NCBI GenBank assembly: GCA_964478545.1
Contig: CAYZIS010000003.1
Location: forward strand, 71,378-135,377
DNA length: 64,000 nucleotides
DNA from: DQWO01 sp964478545
GTDB taxonomy: Bacteria; Desulfobacterota; Anaeroferrophillalia; Anaeroferrophillales; Anaeroferrophillaceae
Reading direction: 5' to 3'
The position numbers and the translations under genes are program-made. Under the pieces are notes generated by a model that saw nothing but the letters and a program-made list of their open reading frames with translations, had not been told where the DNA came from and ran no database searches. Positions 9,234-17,624 of the stretch are shown in pieces (position 1 is the stretch's first letter; each line of letters begins with the position of its first letter).

Positions 9234-9623
9234 ATGACCTCCATTAAAGGTATAGGCACTGATATTGTTAAAATCAGCCGCGTTGAAGAACTGATTTCCC
9301 GTTACAAAGATCGTTTTTTAAAGCGGCTTTTTTTACCGGAGGAGATCAAGTATTGCCAACCGAAAAAGTGTCCTGCCATCCATTTTGCCGCCCGCTTTGC
9401 CGCCAAGGAAGCCATGCTGAAAGCCTTGGGGACCGGCCTCAGCCAAGGAATAAGCTGGAAGGATATAGAAGTCTGCCGTCAACCCGGTACCGCACCTGAG
9501 TTTTCCTTTACTGGCCGGGTGGCTGAATTATGTCGGGAGCGGGGGATTACCGGCAGCCAGATCAGCCTCAGCCATGAGCAGGAGTTTGCCCTTGCCTTTG
9601 TAATTATTACTGGAGATCCATGA
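9234..9623 (+). CDS. acpS: Holo-[acyl-carrier-protein] synthase
   Basis: AcpS transfers 4'-phosphopantetheine from CoA to acyl carrier protein. The 129-residue sequence begins IKGIGTDIVKISRVEEL, with the metal-binding aspartate. It contains RFAAKEAMLKALGTG, with the catalytic glutamate, and ends with ISLSHEQEFALAFVI. The length matches the family. It sits between pdxJ and nnr and overlaps the nnr start by 4 bases (ATGA), which indicates coupled translation. Confidence 0.96.
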   Translation: MTSIKGIGTDIVKISRVEELISRYKDRFLKRLFLPEEIKYCQPKKCPAIHFAARFAAKEAMLKALGTGLSQGISWKDIEVCRQPGTAPEFSFTGRVAELCRERGITGSQISLSHEQEFALAFVIITGDP

Positions 9624-11191
9624 TGAAATTAGTTACCGCCAGACAGATGCGTGAGCTTGACGCCAGAACCATTAATGAAGTGGGAGTACCCGGCGTGGTG
9701 CTGATGGAACTGGCCGGACAGAGTGCGTTTAAATATCTCGAAGAACAAAACTGGTTGCCTTCAAAAAACCATCCTGTTTTAATTCTCGCCGGCAAAGGCA
9801 ATAATGGTGGAGATGCCTTGGTGGTGGCCCGCTGGCTGCGGCTGGCTGGCTATACAAACATTATGGTTGTCCTGTTGGCCGAAGCGACCTTGATAGGTGG
9901 AAATGCCAGGACCAATCTGGAGTGCTATCAGAACTTGGGTGGATTAGTCACTGAAGTTACCACTATTGATGCCTGGAAAAGTTTTTGCCGGGAGCCGGAA
10001 CAATTTAGCCTGATTATTGACGGAATTCTCGGTACCGGTCTTAAGAGTGAACTCCGGGGTTTGTATGCGGCGGTTATTGCCATGGTCAACAATAAGTTGG
10101 GCGAGCATGTCCTGGCTCTGGATATTCCCTCGGGCCTTCATGCCGACCGGGGAGTGCCATTGGGGGATGCGGTCAAAGCCGATGCCACCGTAACTTTTGG
10201 CTATGGAAAAACCGGTCTCTTTGTCTATCCCGGGAAAGAATATGCCGGGGAAATTAAAATTATCGATATTGGTATTCCAGCGTTCTTTCTTGATTCTCTG
10301 AAGACCACGCAGCTGCTTACTGCTACCGCCTGCCGAAAATTGCTGCCAGCGCCACCGGCGTTAAACAGCCACAAGGGAAATCGAGGTCATCTCCTGACTA
10401 TTGCCGGTTCCCGGGGGAAATCCGGGGCTGCACTTTATGCCGCCTATAGCGCTTTGAAAACTGGTTGCGGTCTCTCAACCTTAGCCACCCCATTATTCCT
10501 GGCTGCCAGCATAGAAGGCCGAATTCCGGAATTAATGATGACGCCCATAGCCGATGATGGTCAAGGACGGGTAGGGGAGATGAACCTCTCCGACATCGAG
10601 AAAATCTGCTTGGGAAAACAGGCTATTGCCGTTGGTCCCGGGCTAGGCACCCAGACCGAAGCCCGTGAATTAATTATTAAACTTCTGAAAAATATTCCCA
10701 TTCCCATGGTTCTTGATGCGGATGCCCTTACGGTTTTAGCTCTAAACCTGGAAGTACTGGCACAAAGAAAAGCTGCAGTTATTCTCACTCCACACCCGGG
10801 AGAGATGTCCAGACTGCTGAAGATCCCCACCCGGGAAGTCCAGCAAAATCGCCTCGAACTGGCCCGTGATTTTGCCTGCCAGCATAATGTTTACCTGGTT
10901 CTCAAAGGAGCCGGAACCATCATTGCCGCCCCGGATGGCAACACCGCCATTAACAGCAGTGGCAATCAATACCTGGCAACCGCTGGATCCGGTGATATCT
11001 TAACCGGCATTATCGGCAGCTTTCTGTCCCAGGGATTATCTCCCCTGTCAGCCTGCCATCTGGGAGTCTATGTTCATGGCCTGACCGCTGATATGCTGGC
11101 TAAAGCTGGGAACAACCATGGCATAACCGCAGGCGATCTGCTCCGAACCATCCCCCAGGCATTAACAGCAATAGAGAAAAACGTCTGCTGA
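9620..11191 (+). CDS. nnr: Bifunctional NAD(P)H-hydrate epimerase / ADP-dependent hydratase
   Basis: This 523-residue protein repairs damaged NAD(P)H. Its N-terminal YjeF_N domain (about 1-215) epimerises NAD(P)HX; AGKGNNGGDALVVARWL and LDIPSGLHADRG are visible. Its C-terminal ribokinase-like domain (about 225-520) dehydrates S-NAD(P)HX using ADP; GHLLTIAGSRGKSGAA, VLTPHPGEMSRLL and ATAGSGDILTGIIGSFLSQG mark it. The fusion is the usual bacterial form. It closes the ftsH-to-nnr run of closely spaced genes; a 131-bp gap without an evident terminator follows. Confidence 0.96.
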   Translation: MMKLVTARQMRELDARTINEVGVPGVVLMELAGQSAFKYLEEQNWLPSKNHPVLILAGKGNNGGDALVVARWLRLAGYTNIMVVLLAEATLIGGNARTNLECYQNLGGLVTEVTTIDAWKSFCREPEQFSLIIDGILGTGLKSELRGLYAAVIAMVNNKLGEHVLALDIPSGLHADRGVPLGDAVKADATVTFGYGKTGLFVYPGKEYAGEIKIIDIGIPAFFLDSLKTTQLLTATACRKLLPAPPALNSHKGNRGHLLTIAGSRGKSGAALYAAYSALKTGCGLSTLATPLFLAASIEGRIPELMMTPIADDGQGRVGEMNLSDIEKICLGKQAIAVGPGLGTQTEARELIIKLLKNIPIPMVLDADALTVLALNLEVLAQRKAAVILTPHPGEMSRLLKIPTREVQQNRLELARDFACQHNVYLVLKGAGTIIAAPDGNTAINSSGNQYLATAGSGDILTGIIGSFLSQGLSPLSACHLGVYVHGLTADMLAKAGNNHGITAGDLLRTIPQALTAIEKNVC

Positions 11192-11322
11192 TATGTGTCA
11201 GGGCCTGATTTTCACCATAGTTAGGAACACTCCTGCACCATTTGACTAATCTGGTTTTGCTGATACACTATAAGGAAGAGGAGTTATTTGTAAGCCAGTG
11301 ATCATGGAGAAAGGGGGATCCT

Positions 11323-11758
11323 ATGTCTGTGGGTAAATTCTGCAATCGTGAAGTGGTGATCGTTGAAACTACGGCAACAATCATTGAAACAGCCCAAATC
11401 ATGCGCCATCACCATGTTGGCAATTTGGTCGTTGTTGATCAACGCAGCGACAAACCGGAACCCATCGGCATTGTCACTGACCGGGATATTGTCATTTCCG
11501 TCATTGCAGCACAGGTGGATATGTCATCTTTAACTGTCGGCGATCTCATGAGCGGTGAACTGATTACCGCCGAAGAGAATGATGGGTTTCCAGCGGATGC
11601 GTGGAGGAGGAATAAGACGGTTGCCGGTGGTGGATGCCGCCGGAGCATTGGTTGGAATTATCACCGTTGATGAGATTCTGAAACTGCTCCACAAAAGCAA
11701 CGAAAGGATTGTTCTGAATCTGAAATTGCCTAAGGTAAATAGGCGGGAGGAGCGTTTA
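11323..11758 (+). pseudogene. CBS-domain pair protein, frameshifted
   Basis: The first reading frame (from an ATG at 11323 behind GGAGAAAGGGGG) encodes one CBS domain, including GIVTDRDIVISVIA and VGDLMSGELITAEENDG. It then loses homology at about 11580. A different frame resumes with QRMRGGGIRRLPVVDAAGALVGIITVDEILKLL, clearly the second CBS domain. Compared with intact relatives about five residues between DG and QRMR are missing, so a small out-of-frame deletion (roughly 11 bases by my alignment) explains the break better than a one-base sequencing error. The resumed frame runs into the next gene without a natural stop near 11755. CBS pairs usually bind adenosine nucleotides. Confidence 0.75.
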
Positions 11759-12324
11759 TGCAAGTACCATTGCAGATTAGTTTTCGCAACATGGATCCAT
11801 CAGCGACCGTTGAGGCCGCGATCAGAGAAAGAGCGGGTAAAATGGATCAGTGGCATGATCAGATCATGAGTTGTCAGGTCATGGTTGAGGCGCCGCATAA
11901 ACACCATGAAAAAGGGAAACTATACCATGTGCGGATTGATGTTACTCTGCCTGGCGCTGAACTGGTGGTTAACCGGGAGCCTGACCTTCACCAGGCCCAC
12001 CAGGATGTCTATGTAGCAGTGCGCGATGCGTTTCTGGCCATGCAGCGGCAACTGGAAAATTATGTTAACCGGCGACGGGGAGAGGTAAAAACCCATGAGG
12101 TTTCACCTCATGGCCGGGTATCGCAGTTATTCCCCGACCAAGGGTACGGCATCATAGAAACGGCTGATGGACGGGAAGTGTATTTTCACGAACACAGTGT
12201 GTTAAACCTGGATTTCAAGAAAATCGAAATTGGTGCTGAAGTCAGGTTTAGTGAAGAGCAGGGCGATCAAGGACCTCAGGCCAGCAGCGTGAGTGTGGTG
12301 GGCAAATATCATATTGTCGGCTAG
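11758..12324 (+). CDS. HPF/RaiA-like ribosome-associated protein fused to a cold-shock-type domain
   Basis: The 188-residue protein has an N-terminal HPF/RaiA fold (about 1-108): LQISFRNMDPSATVEAAIRERAGKMD, then VRIDVTLPGAELVVNRE and DVYVAVRDAFLAMQRQLE. This part resembles hibernation factors that bind the small ribosomal subunit. A C-terminal cold-shock-like domain (about 115-185) shows GRVSQLFPDQGYGIIE and EVYFHEHSVL, which correspond to the RNP motifs. Standard HPF lacks this domain, whereas long HPF carries an unrelated dimerisation domain. A GGGAGGAG ribosome site precedes the ATG. A short perfect hairpin overlaps the stop codon. Its role in ribosome dormancy is inferred. Confidence 0.85.
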   Translation: MQVPLQISFRNMDPSATVEAAIRERAGKMDQWHDQIMSCQVMVEAPHKHHEKGKLYHVRIDVTLPGAELVVNREPDLHQAHQDVYVAVRDAFLAMQRQLENYVNRRRGEVKTHEVSPHGRVSQLFPDQGYGIIETADGREVYFHEHSVLNLDFKKIEIGAEVRFSEEQGDQGPQASSVSVVGKYHIVG

Positions 12325-12334
12325 CAGCCGACAA
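12314..12334. terminator. Hairpin at end of the HPF-cold-shock gene
   Basis: TTGTCGGCT and AGCCGACAA form a perfect 9-bp stem around a 3-base loop, and the TAG stop lies within it. No U-run follows on either strand, so it may be a weak or Rho-assisted terminator, or only an mRNA-end stabiliser. It separates this gene from the minus-strand small gene ending at 12348. Confidence 0.45.
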
Positions 12335-12347
12335 GGGTAAAAATACT

Positions 12348-12461
12348 TTAGCTAAGTTGTTTTTTCCTCTGTTCACGGATGCCGATGATAAAATAGGAGG
12401 TCAAAACCAAAAACACAATAAATGCCGGTCCAAGCTTGAAACCTGTTTGAATGATTTCCAT
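12348..12461 (-). CDS. Small single-span membrane protein (37 residues)
   Basis: The start at 12461 is chosen because AAAGGAGTTAAT lies directly before it, an excellent ribosome site. A longer upstream frame lacks one. The product is 37 residues: a short amphipathic start (MEIIQTGFKLG), one hydrophobic segment (about 12-28, PAFIVFLVLTSYFIIGI) and a basic tail (REQRKKQLS), so the tail probably faces the cytoplasm. I do not recognise a family. It diverges from the PEBP-like gene with 40 bp between the starts. The function is unknown. Confidence 0.6.
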   Translation of the reverse strand: MEIIQTGFKLGPAFIVFLVLTSYFIIGIREQRKKQLS

Positions 12462-12501
12462 ATTAACTCCTTTCAAAAATAATATAATACAAGGAATTAC
12501 G

Positions 12502-13068
12502 ATGGGATGCAAGGTAAATTGTTCCTGGTGTTGGCGGTTGACGATCATCCTGACCGGAGTGCTGGTGATCGGCTGGCTGCAGCCGATTGAGGCGGCTAAC
12601 CTTGGAGGTGAGCTTATGGAATTGAAAAGTACTGCATTTGCTCAAGGTGGCAAAATCCCCGGCCGCTATACATGTGACGGTCAAGATATCTCTCCCCCTC
12701 TGGAGTGGGGGGCTGTGCCGACCGGGACCGAAAGCCTGGCCATTATCTGTGATGACCCGGATGCTCCGGTGGGAACCTGGGTTCACTGGATATACTATGA
12801 TATCCCTGCCGGAGTGACGCGGTTGCCGGAGCAGATCCGCGCCGAGGAGCGGCCGGCAACCGGGGGGCTCCAGGGAATCAATGATTTTCGTCAGGTTGGC
12901 TATGGTGGACCCTGCCCCCCGGGAGGGACACACCGCTACTATTTCAAAATTTTTGCCTTGGATGCCATGCTCAATCTACCGGTGGAAACCACTAAACCCC
13001 AATTGCTCAAAGTGATGAACGGGCATATTCTGGGCCAAGCTGAATTGATGGGGGTATATCATAGGTAA
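12502..13068 (+). CDS. YbhB/YbcL family PEBP-like protein, probably exported
   Basis: This protein belongs to the bacterial phosphatidylethanolamine-binding-protein-like (Raf-kinase-inhibitor-like) family; its biochemical role is unclear. The core shows RYTCDGQDISPPLEW, AIICDDPDAPVGTWVHWIYYDIPA and GPCPPGGTHRYYFKIFALD, forming the anion-binding pocket. From the ATG at 12502 (ribosome site AAGGA) there is a signal-like start with a hydrophobic stretch (RLTIILTGVLVIGWLQPIEA). A second in-frame ATG at 12616 has a near-perfect GGAGGTGA site and would give a 150-residue cytoplasmic form. Both starts are plausible, and two products could be made. Confidence 0.88.
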   Translation: MGCKVNCSWCWRLTIILTGVLVIGWLQPIEAANLGGELMELKSTAFAQGGKIPGRYTCDGQDISPPLEWGAVPTGTESLAIICDDPDAPVGTWVHWIYYDIPAGVTRLPEQIRAEERPATGGLQGINDFRQVGYGGPCPPGGTHRYYFKIFALDAMLNLPVETTKPQLLKVMNGHILGQAELMGVYHR

Positions 13069-13169
13069 ATGGGGGCAGCTTGACCGACGGTTGCCAGTGA
13101 CGGTTTAGGGGAAAACAGATGTTTATCGTTCATCTTTTCAGATAATAATCTGGTTTATCGGAAGAACTC

Positions 13170-14894
13170 ATGGATGTTGCCCACCTAATTGCCCTGGCTC
13201 GGGGGGATGAAAAAGTTGATCTGGTATTGACCAACCTGCATCTCATCGAGGTTGTTTCAGGCGAAATTTTTCCTACCGAAATTGCCATTGCCGAAAACAT
13301 GATTGTTGGTATCGGACCCGGTTATCGAGGCCATGACGCCATTGATCTTCAAGGTCGTTTTGTTTGTCCCGGTTTCATTGATGCCCATGTGCATGTGGAA
13401 AGCTCCATGGTGCATCCCCGCGAGTTTGCCCGTGCCGTGGTTCCCCATGGAGTGACCTCGGTGGTGAGTAATCCCCATGAGATTGCCAATGTTCTTGGTC
13501 TCGCCGGAATTTATTTTATGATTGCCGATGGCAAAAATGCTCCTCTAGAAATCTATATCACTGTTCCGGCTTGTGTTCCGGCAACACATCTGGCAACCTC
13601 GGGAGCCAGGTTGTCACTGGCAAAGATCAAACAGCTACGTACAGAACCACAGGTGATCGGGCTTGGAGAAGTGATGGACATGCAGGGGGTGGTTTCCGGT
13701 GATCAGCGGGTGCTGGCTGAACTGAATGTTTTTCGGGGGGAGAAGATTGATGGCCACTGTCCGGGACTGCGGGGTCAGGCACTGAACGCCTATATTGCCC
13801 CCGGCATCTCCTCCGATCACGAATGTACCACGATTGAGGAGGCTCAGGAAAAACTACGAGCCGGGATGAGCATATTTATCCGCGAGGGAAGTGCGGCCCG
13901 TAATCTCCAGGCCCTGGTTCCGATGATTACCCCGGAAAATGAGCGCTGGCTTTCTTTTTGTACTGATGATCGACAGCCTGTCGACCTGCTGGATGAGGGA
14001 TCCATTGACCACTTAGTGCGCCAGGCAATAGGAGAAGGAATATCGCCGATGACGGCGATTCGAATGGCCACCGTAAATCCAGCAGTACACTTCCGTTTGG
14101 ACGACCGGGGCGTTGTTGCCCCTAGTCGTCGGGCTGATCTGATAGTCTTCAGCGACTTGCAGATGGTAGAACCGGAGCTGGTGTTTCAGAATGGAGTGCT
14201 GCAGGCCCGTAATGGGGCTTTGTTGCCAGCCGGCCTGGGCTCAGAGATAGTGGAAACAGAGCGACAGGTGCGGGACACGGTGCATGTGGATTGGTCCGGG
14301 ATGGATTGGCGCATCCCCGTACAAGGGAAGCGGATGCGGGTCATTGGGGCCGTGCCTGACCAGCTGCTCACCGAGACACTGATTATGGCGCCGTCGATCA
14401 GCGATGGTCTGGCGGTTGCCGATCCGGGGAAAGATTTGTTGAAAATTGTGGTCATTGAGCGCCACCATGCATCGGGCCGGGTTGGTCGGGGTTTTGTTCA
14501 TGGCTTTGGTTTGAAAAAAGGAGCGATGGCCAGTACGGTGGCCCATGATCATCACAATCTTATGGTAGTTGGTGTCGATGATCTGTCATTGGAGACGGCT
14601 GCCCGGGCAGTGGCCTCCAGCGGTGGCGGCCAGGCTGTCGCCGTTGGAGAACAAGTCCTTGCCTGCTTGCCATTGCCTCTTGCCGGACTGATGTCCGCTT
14701 CCCCGATCGAGGAGGTCCGCTTCCAAGTTGATTCATTGAACAATGAGGCTTGGAATCTGGGATCGTCATTGCATGATCCATTTATGACTATGAGTTTTCT
14801 CGGACTCGAGGTTATCCCCTCACTCAAATTGACTGACCGTGGTCTGGTAGATGTGGAACACCAATGTTTTGTTCCCCTGTTTACCGATTCCTGA
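13170..14894 (+). CDS. ade: Adenine deaminase (Ade family)
   Basis: The enzyme deaminates adenine to hypoxanthine and ammonia. The 574-residue amidohydrolase has the metal ligands in FIDAHVHVESSMVHP (about residues 70-84), GLGEVMDMQGVV and KIDGHCPGL, and the catalytic region SDHECTTIEEAQEKL with CTDDRQPVDLL. The C-terminal domain contains VERHHASGRVGRGFVHGFGLKKGAMASTVAHDHHNL (key residues only; HH and HDHHN). Its length matches the family. A phosphoribosyltransferase gene follows by about 30 bp, which points to a purine salvage pair (adenine to hypoxanthine to IMP). Confidence 0.96.
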   Translation: MDVAHLIALARGDEKVDLVLTNLHLIEVVSGEIFPTEIAIAENMIVGIGPGYRGHDAIDLQGRFVCPGFIDAHVHVESSMVHPREFARAVVPHGVTSVVSNPHEIANVLGLAGIYFMIADGKNAPLEIYITVPACVPATHLATSGARLSLAKIKQLRTEPQVIGLGEVMDMQGVVSGDQRVLAELNVFRGEKIDGHCPGLRGQALNAYIAPGISSDHECTTIEEAQEKLRAGMSIFIREGSAARNLQALVPMITPENERWLSFCTDDRQPVDLLDEGSIDHLVRQAIGEGISPMTAIRMATVNPAVHFRLDDRGVVAPSRRADLIVFSDLQMVEPELVFQNGVLQARNGALLPAGLGSEIVETERQVRDTVHVDWSGMDWRIPVQGKRMRVIGAVPDQLLTETLIMAPSISDGLAVADPGKDLLKIVVIERHHASGRVGRGFVHGFGLKKGAMASTVAHDHHNLMVVGVDDLSLETAARAVASSGGGQAVAVGEQVLACLPLPLAGLMSASPIEEVRFQVDSLNNEAWNLGSSLHDPFMTMSFLGLEVIPSLKLTDRGLVDVEHQCFVPLFTDS

Positions 14895-14925
14895 AAATCT
14901 GAAAACAGCCAGGAGAATGTTCCAG

Positions 14926-15549
14926 ATGTCTTTGGTGTGTGAGCTGATAACCTGGAAAACGGTTCAACGACTGGCTCGTAGCCTGGCATTTAAACTTGTT
15001 GACGCTTCCTTCACTCCTGATATAATTGTCGCCATTGGCCGAGGAGGTTGTGTACCGGCGCGTATTGTTGCCGATTATCTCCAGGTATTTCGGGTAACCT
15101 CAATCAAAATTGAACACTATACTATGGGTGCCCAGCGACAGCGGCAGGCCCGGATCAGGTATCCCCTGACCGTTGATGTTTCCGGGATGAATGTTCTTAT
15201 TGTCGATGATGTCAATGACAGTGGCGATACTTTGATATTGGCTAAAGAACATATTGATTCGCATGAGCCCAGAGAAATCCGGACGGCCGTTTTACATCAT
15301 AAGATTGTCTCTCACTTCCAGCCTGATTTCGCCGCCCGGGGGATTGTCAAATGGCGCTGGCTCATCTATCCGTGGGCGGTCATTGAAGATCTTACCGGTT
15401 TTATCATGCAGATGGAAAATCAACCGCTATCTCCGGTGAATATTGCCCAGCGACTTGAGCGCGATTACCACATCACTGTTTCGCGGGAAATGTTACATGA
15501 TGTGTTGGCGCTGATGTCTTGGCATCAAAACCATTCTCTCGACCAGTAA
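14926..15549 (+). CDS. Purine phosphoribosyltransferase (hypoxanthine/xanthine type)
   Basis: This 207-residue PRTase probably attaches hypoxanthine or xanthine to PRPP. The start at 14926 is chosen because AGGAG lies 10 bases upstream; earlier in-frame starts overlap ade. The PRPP-binding loop is VLIVDDVNDSGDTL (about residues 88-101), and VAIGRGGCVPARIVADYL supplies the pyrophosphate loop. The extra C-terminal stretch (LAQRLERDYHITVSREML-like) resembles COG2236-type enzymes. Context with adenine deaminase supports a purine substrate; the exact base is inferred. Confidence 0.88.
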   Translation: MSLVCELITWKTVQRLARSLAFKLVDASFTPDIIVAIGRGGCVPARIVADYLQVFRVTSIKIEHYTMGAQRQRQARIRYPLTVDVSGMNVLIVDDVNDSGDTLILAKEHIDSHEPREIRTAVLHHKIVSHFQPDFAARGIVKWRWLIYPWAVIEDLTGFIMQMENQPLSPVNIAQRLERDYHITVSREMLHDVLALMSWHQNHSLDQ

Positions 15550-15730
15550 AAGCTTTCCGATGTTGGGCCGCCACGGCGACCTGAGGAAGCTTATTACGAA
15601 ACCGAGAAGTTTTCTGGTCTTGACTTGCGGAAAACACCTGGATGCTTTCCTCATTGACAACTCAAGGGGAAGATCATTATTATAGCGCTTGTTGGGAGCA
15701 AACAGTCAAAAACATTCAAGGGAAAGTTCA

Positions 15731-16054
15731 ATGAAACTCAATATTGATGATTTGTCAGAAAAAGAATTGCTTGATTTAAACCACCGAATTGTTGAAAGAT
15801 TGAAGTTCCTGGATTCGATGCATGCTCATGCTGAAATGATGGAATTTAATATTGGTGAGAAAGTATCTTTCCATCTTTCCGGTAGAGATATACAAATTGG
15901 TGTTTTGGTTAAATACAATAAAAAAACTGTATCTGTAATCACTGAAGATGGAAGACGGTGGAATGTTTCACCTCATTTATTATCAAAAGTTGAAGATGAA
16001 AAAGTGGCACAGGGGCAAAAGAGGAGGGTAACTGAATTCAAAAATCCTTCTTGA
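15731..16054 (+). CDS. Small conserved-looking protein of unknown function (107 residues)
   Basis: The ATG at 15731 is preceded by GGGAAAG. The protein begins with a helical, acidic stretch (MKLNIDDLSEKELLDLNHRIVERLKFLD) and continues as a probable small beta-barrel: IGEKVSFHLSGRDIQIGVLVKYNKKTVSVIT, then EDGRRWNVSPHLLSKV. The second half looks like a Tudor/SH3-like nucleic-acid or protein-binding fold, an inference from strand pattern only. I cannot name the family. The GNAT gene starts one base after its stop. Confidence 0.65.
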   Translation: MKLNIDDLSEKELLDLNHRIVERLKFLDSMHAHAEMMEFNIGEKVSFHLSGRDIQIGVLVKYNKKTVSVITEDGRRWNVSPHLLSKVEDEKVAQGQKRRVTEFKNPS

Positions 16055-16055
16055 A

Positions 16056-16589
16056 ATGAATATACGAACAGCTGAATGGAAAGATTTGGAAGCCATCGTT
16101 TCTATCTACAATCAGGCAGTAGGTGACGGGCAAAAAACAGCAGATATTATCCCGATCACTGTTGCCAGCCGTAAAAAATGGTTTGAAACTCATAATTCTC
16201 ATACCTACCCGATTCTGATTGCTAAATATAACGATAAAATTGTCGGATACTTAGCTATCAGTGCATATCGTCCCGGACGCATGGCAGTTCGCCATACCGC
16301 AGAGGTAAGCTATTATGTCCATTTTGACTACCACCATCGGGGAATTGCATCAAATCTTCTGGAGCATGCTATTCATCTCTGCCCGTCTATCCACATAAAG
16401 ACCTTATTTGCCATAATTATTGACAGCAATAGATATAGCATCAGGCTTTTGGAGAATTATGGCTTTAAGAAATGGGGACATATGCCACAAGTAGCGGAAT
16501 TTGATAATCTCGAAGTAGGGCATCTTTACTACGGTTTGAGAATTGCAGGTATTATGGGTAAAACAAGGAAGACAATACAATCAAAATGA
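16056..16589 (+). CDS. GNAT N-acetyltransferase, phosphinothricin-acetyltransferase-like
   Basis: This 177-residue acetyltransferase starts MNIRTAEWKDLEAIVSIYNQAV, typical of the Pat/MnaT group, which acetylates small amines or amino-acid analogues with acetyl-CoA. The acetyl-CoA loop reads YYVHFDYHHRGIASNLLEHAI (HHRGIAS), followed by IIDSNRYSIRLLENYGFKKWGHM, the usual motif B. Its stop overlaps the start of a second, broken GNAT gene by 4 bases. The substrate is unknown. Confidence 0.85.
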   Translation: MNIRTAEWKDLEAIVSIYNQAVGDGQKTADIIPITVASRKKWFETHNSHTYPILIAKYNDKIVGYLAISAYRPGRMAVRHTAEVSYYVHFDYHHRGIASNLLEHAIHLCPSIHIKTLFAIIIDSNRYSIRLLENYGFKKWGHMPQVAEFDNLEVGHLYYGLRIAGIMGKTRKTIQSK

Positions 16590-17006
16590 CAATTGCAGAA
16601 ATCAAGATCGGATACCTGCCTGGCATCATTGGCAGGATAACAGAACTCCATGGAATCTATTACCATATGTTCTGGAAATTCGGTTCATTTTTTGAAGCAA
16701 AGGTGGCTTCTGAACTTTCAACTTTCGTTAACCGATACGATGAGAATCAGAACCGCCTGTGCTCGGTCTTACTCGACGGATGGATAGAAGCTGCAATTGC
16801 TATTGATGGCATTGATGTCCATGGGAAGGGAGCACATCTTCGTTGGTTCATTGTGGCCAATCGGTTTCAGGGAACCGGCCAAGGATCCAGGCTTATTGAA
16901 GAGGCCATTTTATGAAAAACATGGTTTCTCGTTGGTGGAGCAGCGGGTGGGGTCGGAGTGGGGTACGGAGGTAACCGAGCAGCTATTTGAGCTGCGATTA
17001 GGATAG
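16586..17006 (+). pseudogene. GNAT acetyltransferase with internal deletion
   Basis: The first frame (16586-16915) encodes an N-terminal GNAT region through LRWFIVANRFQGTGQGSRLIEEAIL, the acetyl-CoA loop, and stops. Another frame carries the C-terminal motif FYEKHGFSLVEQRVGSEWGTEVTEQLFELRLG to 17006. In intact relatives about 20 residues lie between these parts, so a deletion of roughly 60 bases that is not a multiple of three has fused them out of frame. The original probably acted after MarR-type domains or alone; here only the acetyltransferase part is visible. Confidence 0.78.
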
Positions 17007-17055
17007 TAGAACATTAAAATTTATTCTCAGGCCAGGTATCCCTGTTCACTCTCGT

Positions 17056-17532
17056 TTATTGTTTTGGCCAGGTACTGTAAGGATTTTGGGATAGATAGGA
17101 ATTATAATATCTTTTATCTCCTGACACTTCCTGCCCGATCCAGCCAGGCAAGGTAAAGTTTTCCTGCTCATTTTTGAGCTCGATTTCAGCCAGGACCAGC
17201 CCTTCGTTGGTATCATGGAAGACATCGATCTCCCATACATGGCCACCAAGGGGCAGGCGATAACGGGTTTTATGAATCACTTGCCCCAGGCAAAACTCAT
17301 CCAATATCTGCTCGGCATCGGCAACCGGCAGGGGATATTCAAATTCCAGTCGGCTGATGCCAGGTCTGGCGCTTTTAATGGTCAACCAGGCCAGTTCTCC
17401 GGCGATTCGAACACGTATGGCAGCCTTTTGTGTGTTTGCCATATAGCCCTGCAGCAGTCTGGTACCCGCATCCGCCTGTGTCTTCCAAATCATGGAGTTT
17501 ACCAGATATTTCCGCTCAATCTCGACAGCCAT
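17056..17532 (-). CDS. CYTH-domain phosphohydrolase (triphosphatase-like)
   Basis: The start at 17532 is chosen because GGGAG lies just upstream and the product begins MAVEIERKYLV, the ExExK signature of CYTH enzymes. The 158-residue protein further shows GYMANTQKAAIRVRIAGELAWLTIK, FEYPLPVADAEQIL, KTRYRLPLGGHVWEIDVF and LAEIELKNE, which supply the charged tunnel residues. Bacterial homologues hydrolyse inorganic triphosphate or nucleotide triphosphates. The gene is isolated; a complete R1 element lies just upstream of its start. Confidence 0.9.
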   Translation of the reverse strand: MAVEIERKYLVNSMIWKTQADAGTRLLQGYMANTQKAAIRVRIAGELAWLTIKSARPGISRLEFEYPLPVADAEQILDEFCLGQVIHKTRYRLPLGGHVWEIDVFHDTNEGLVLAEIELKNEQENFTLPGWIGQEVSGDKRYYNSYLSQNPYSTWPKQ

Positions 17533-17624
17533 TAATTTACTCCCTTTGTATCCAGATAAAATTACGAATTTGATATTTATAACAAAATTCGATTCAAGGC
17601 GCAACTTGCCAATTCATAATCATA

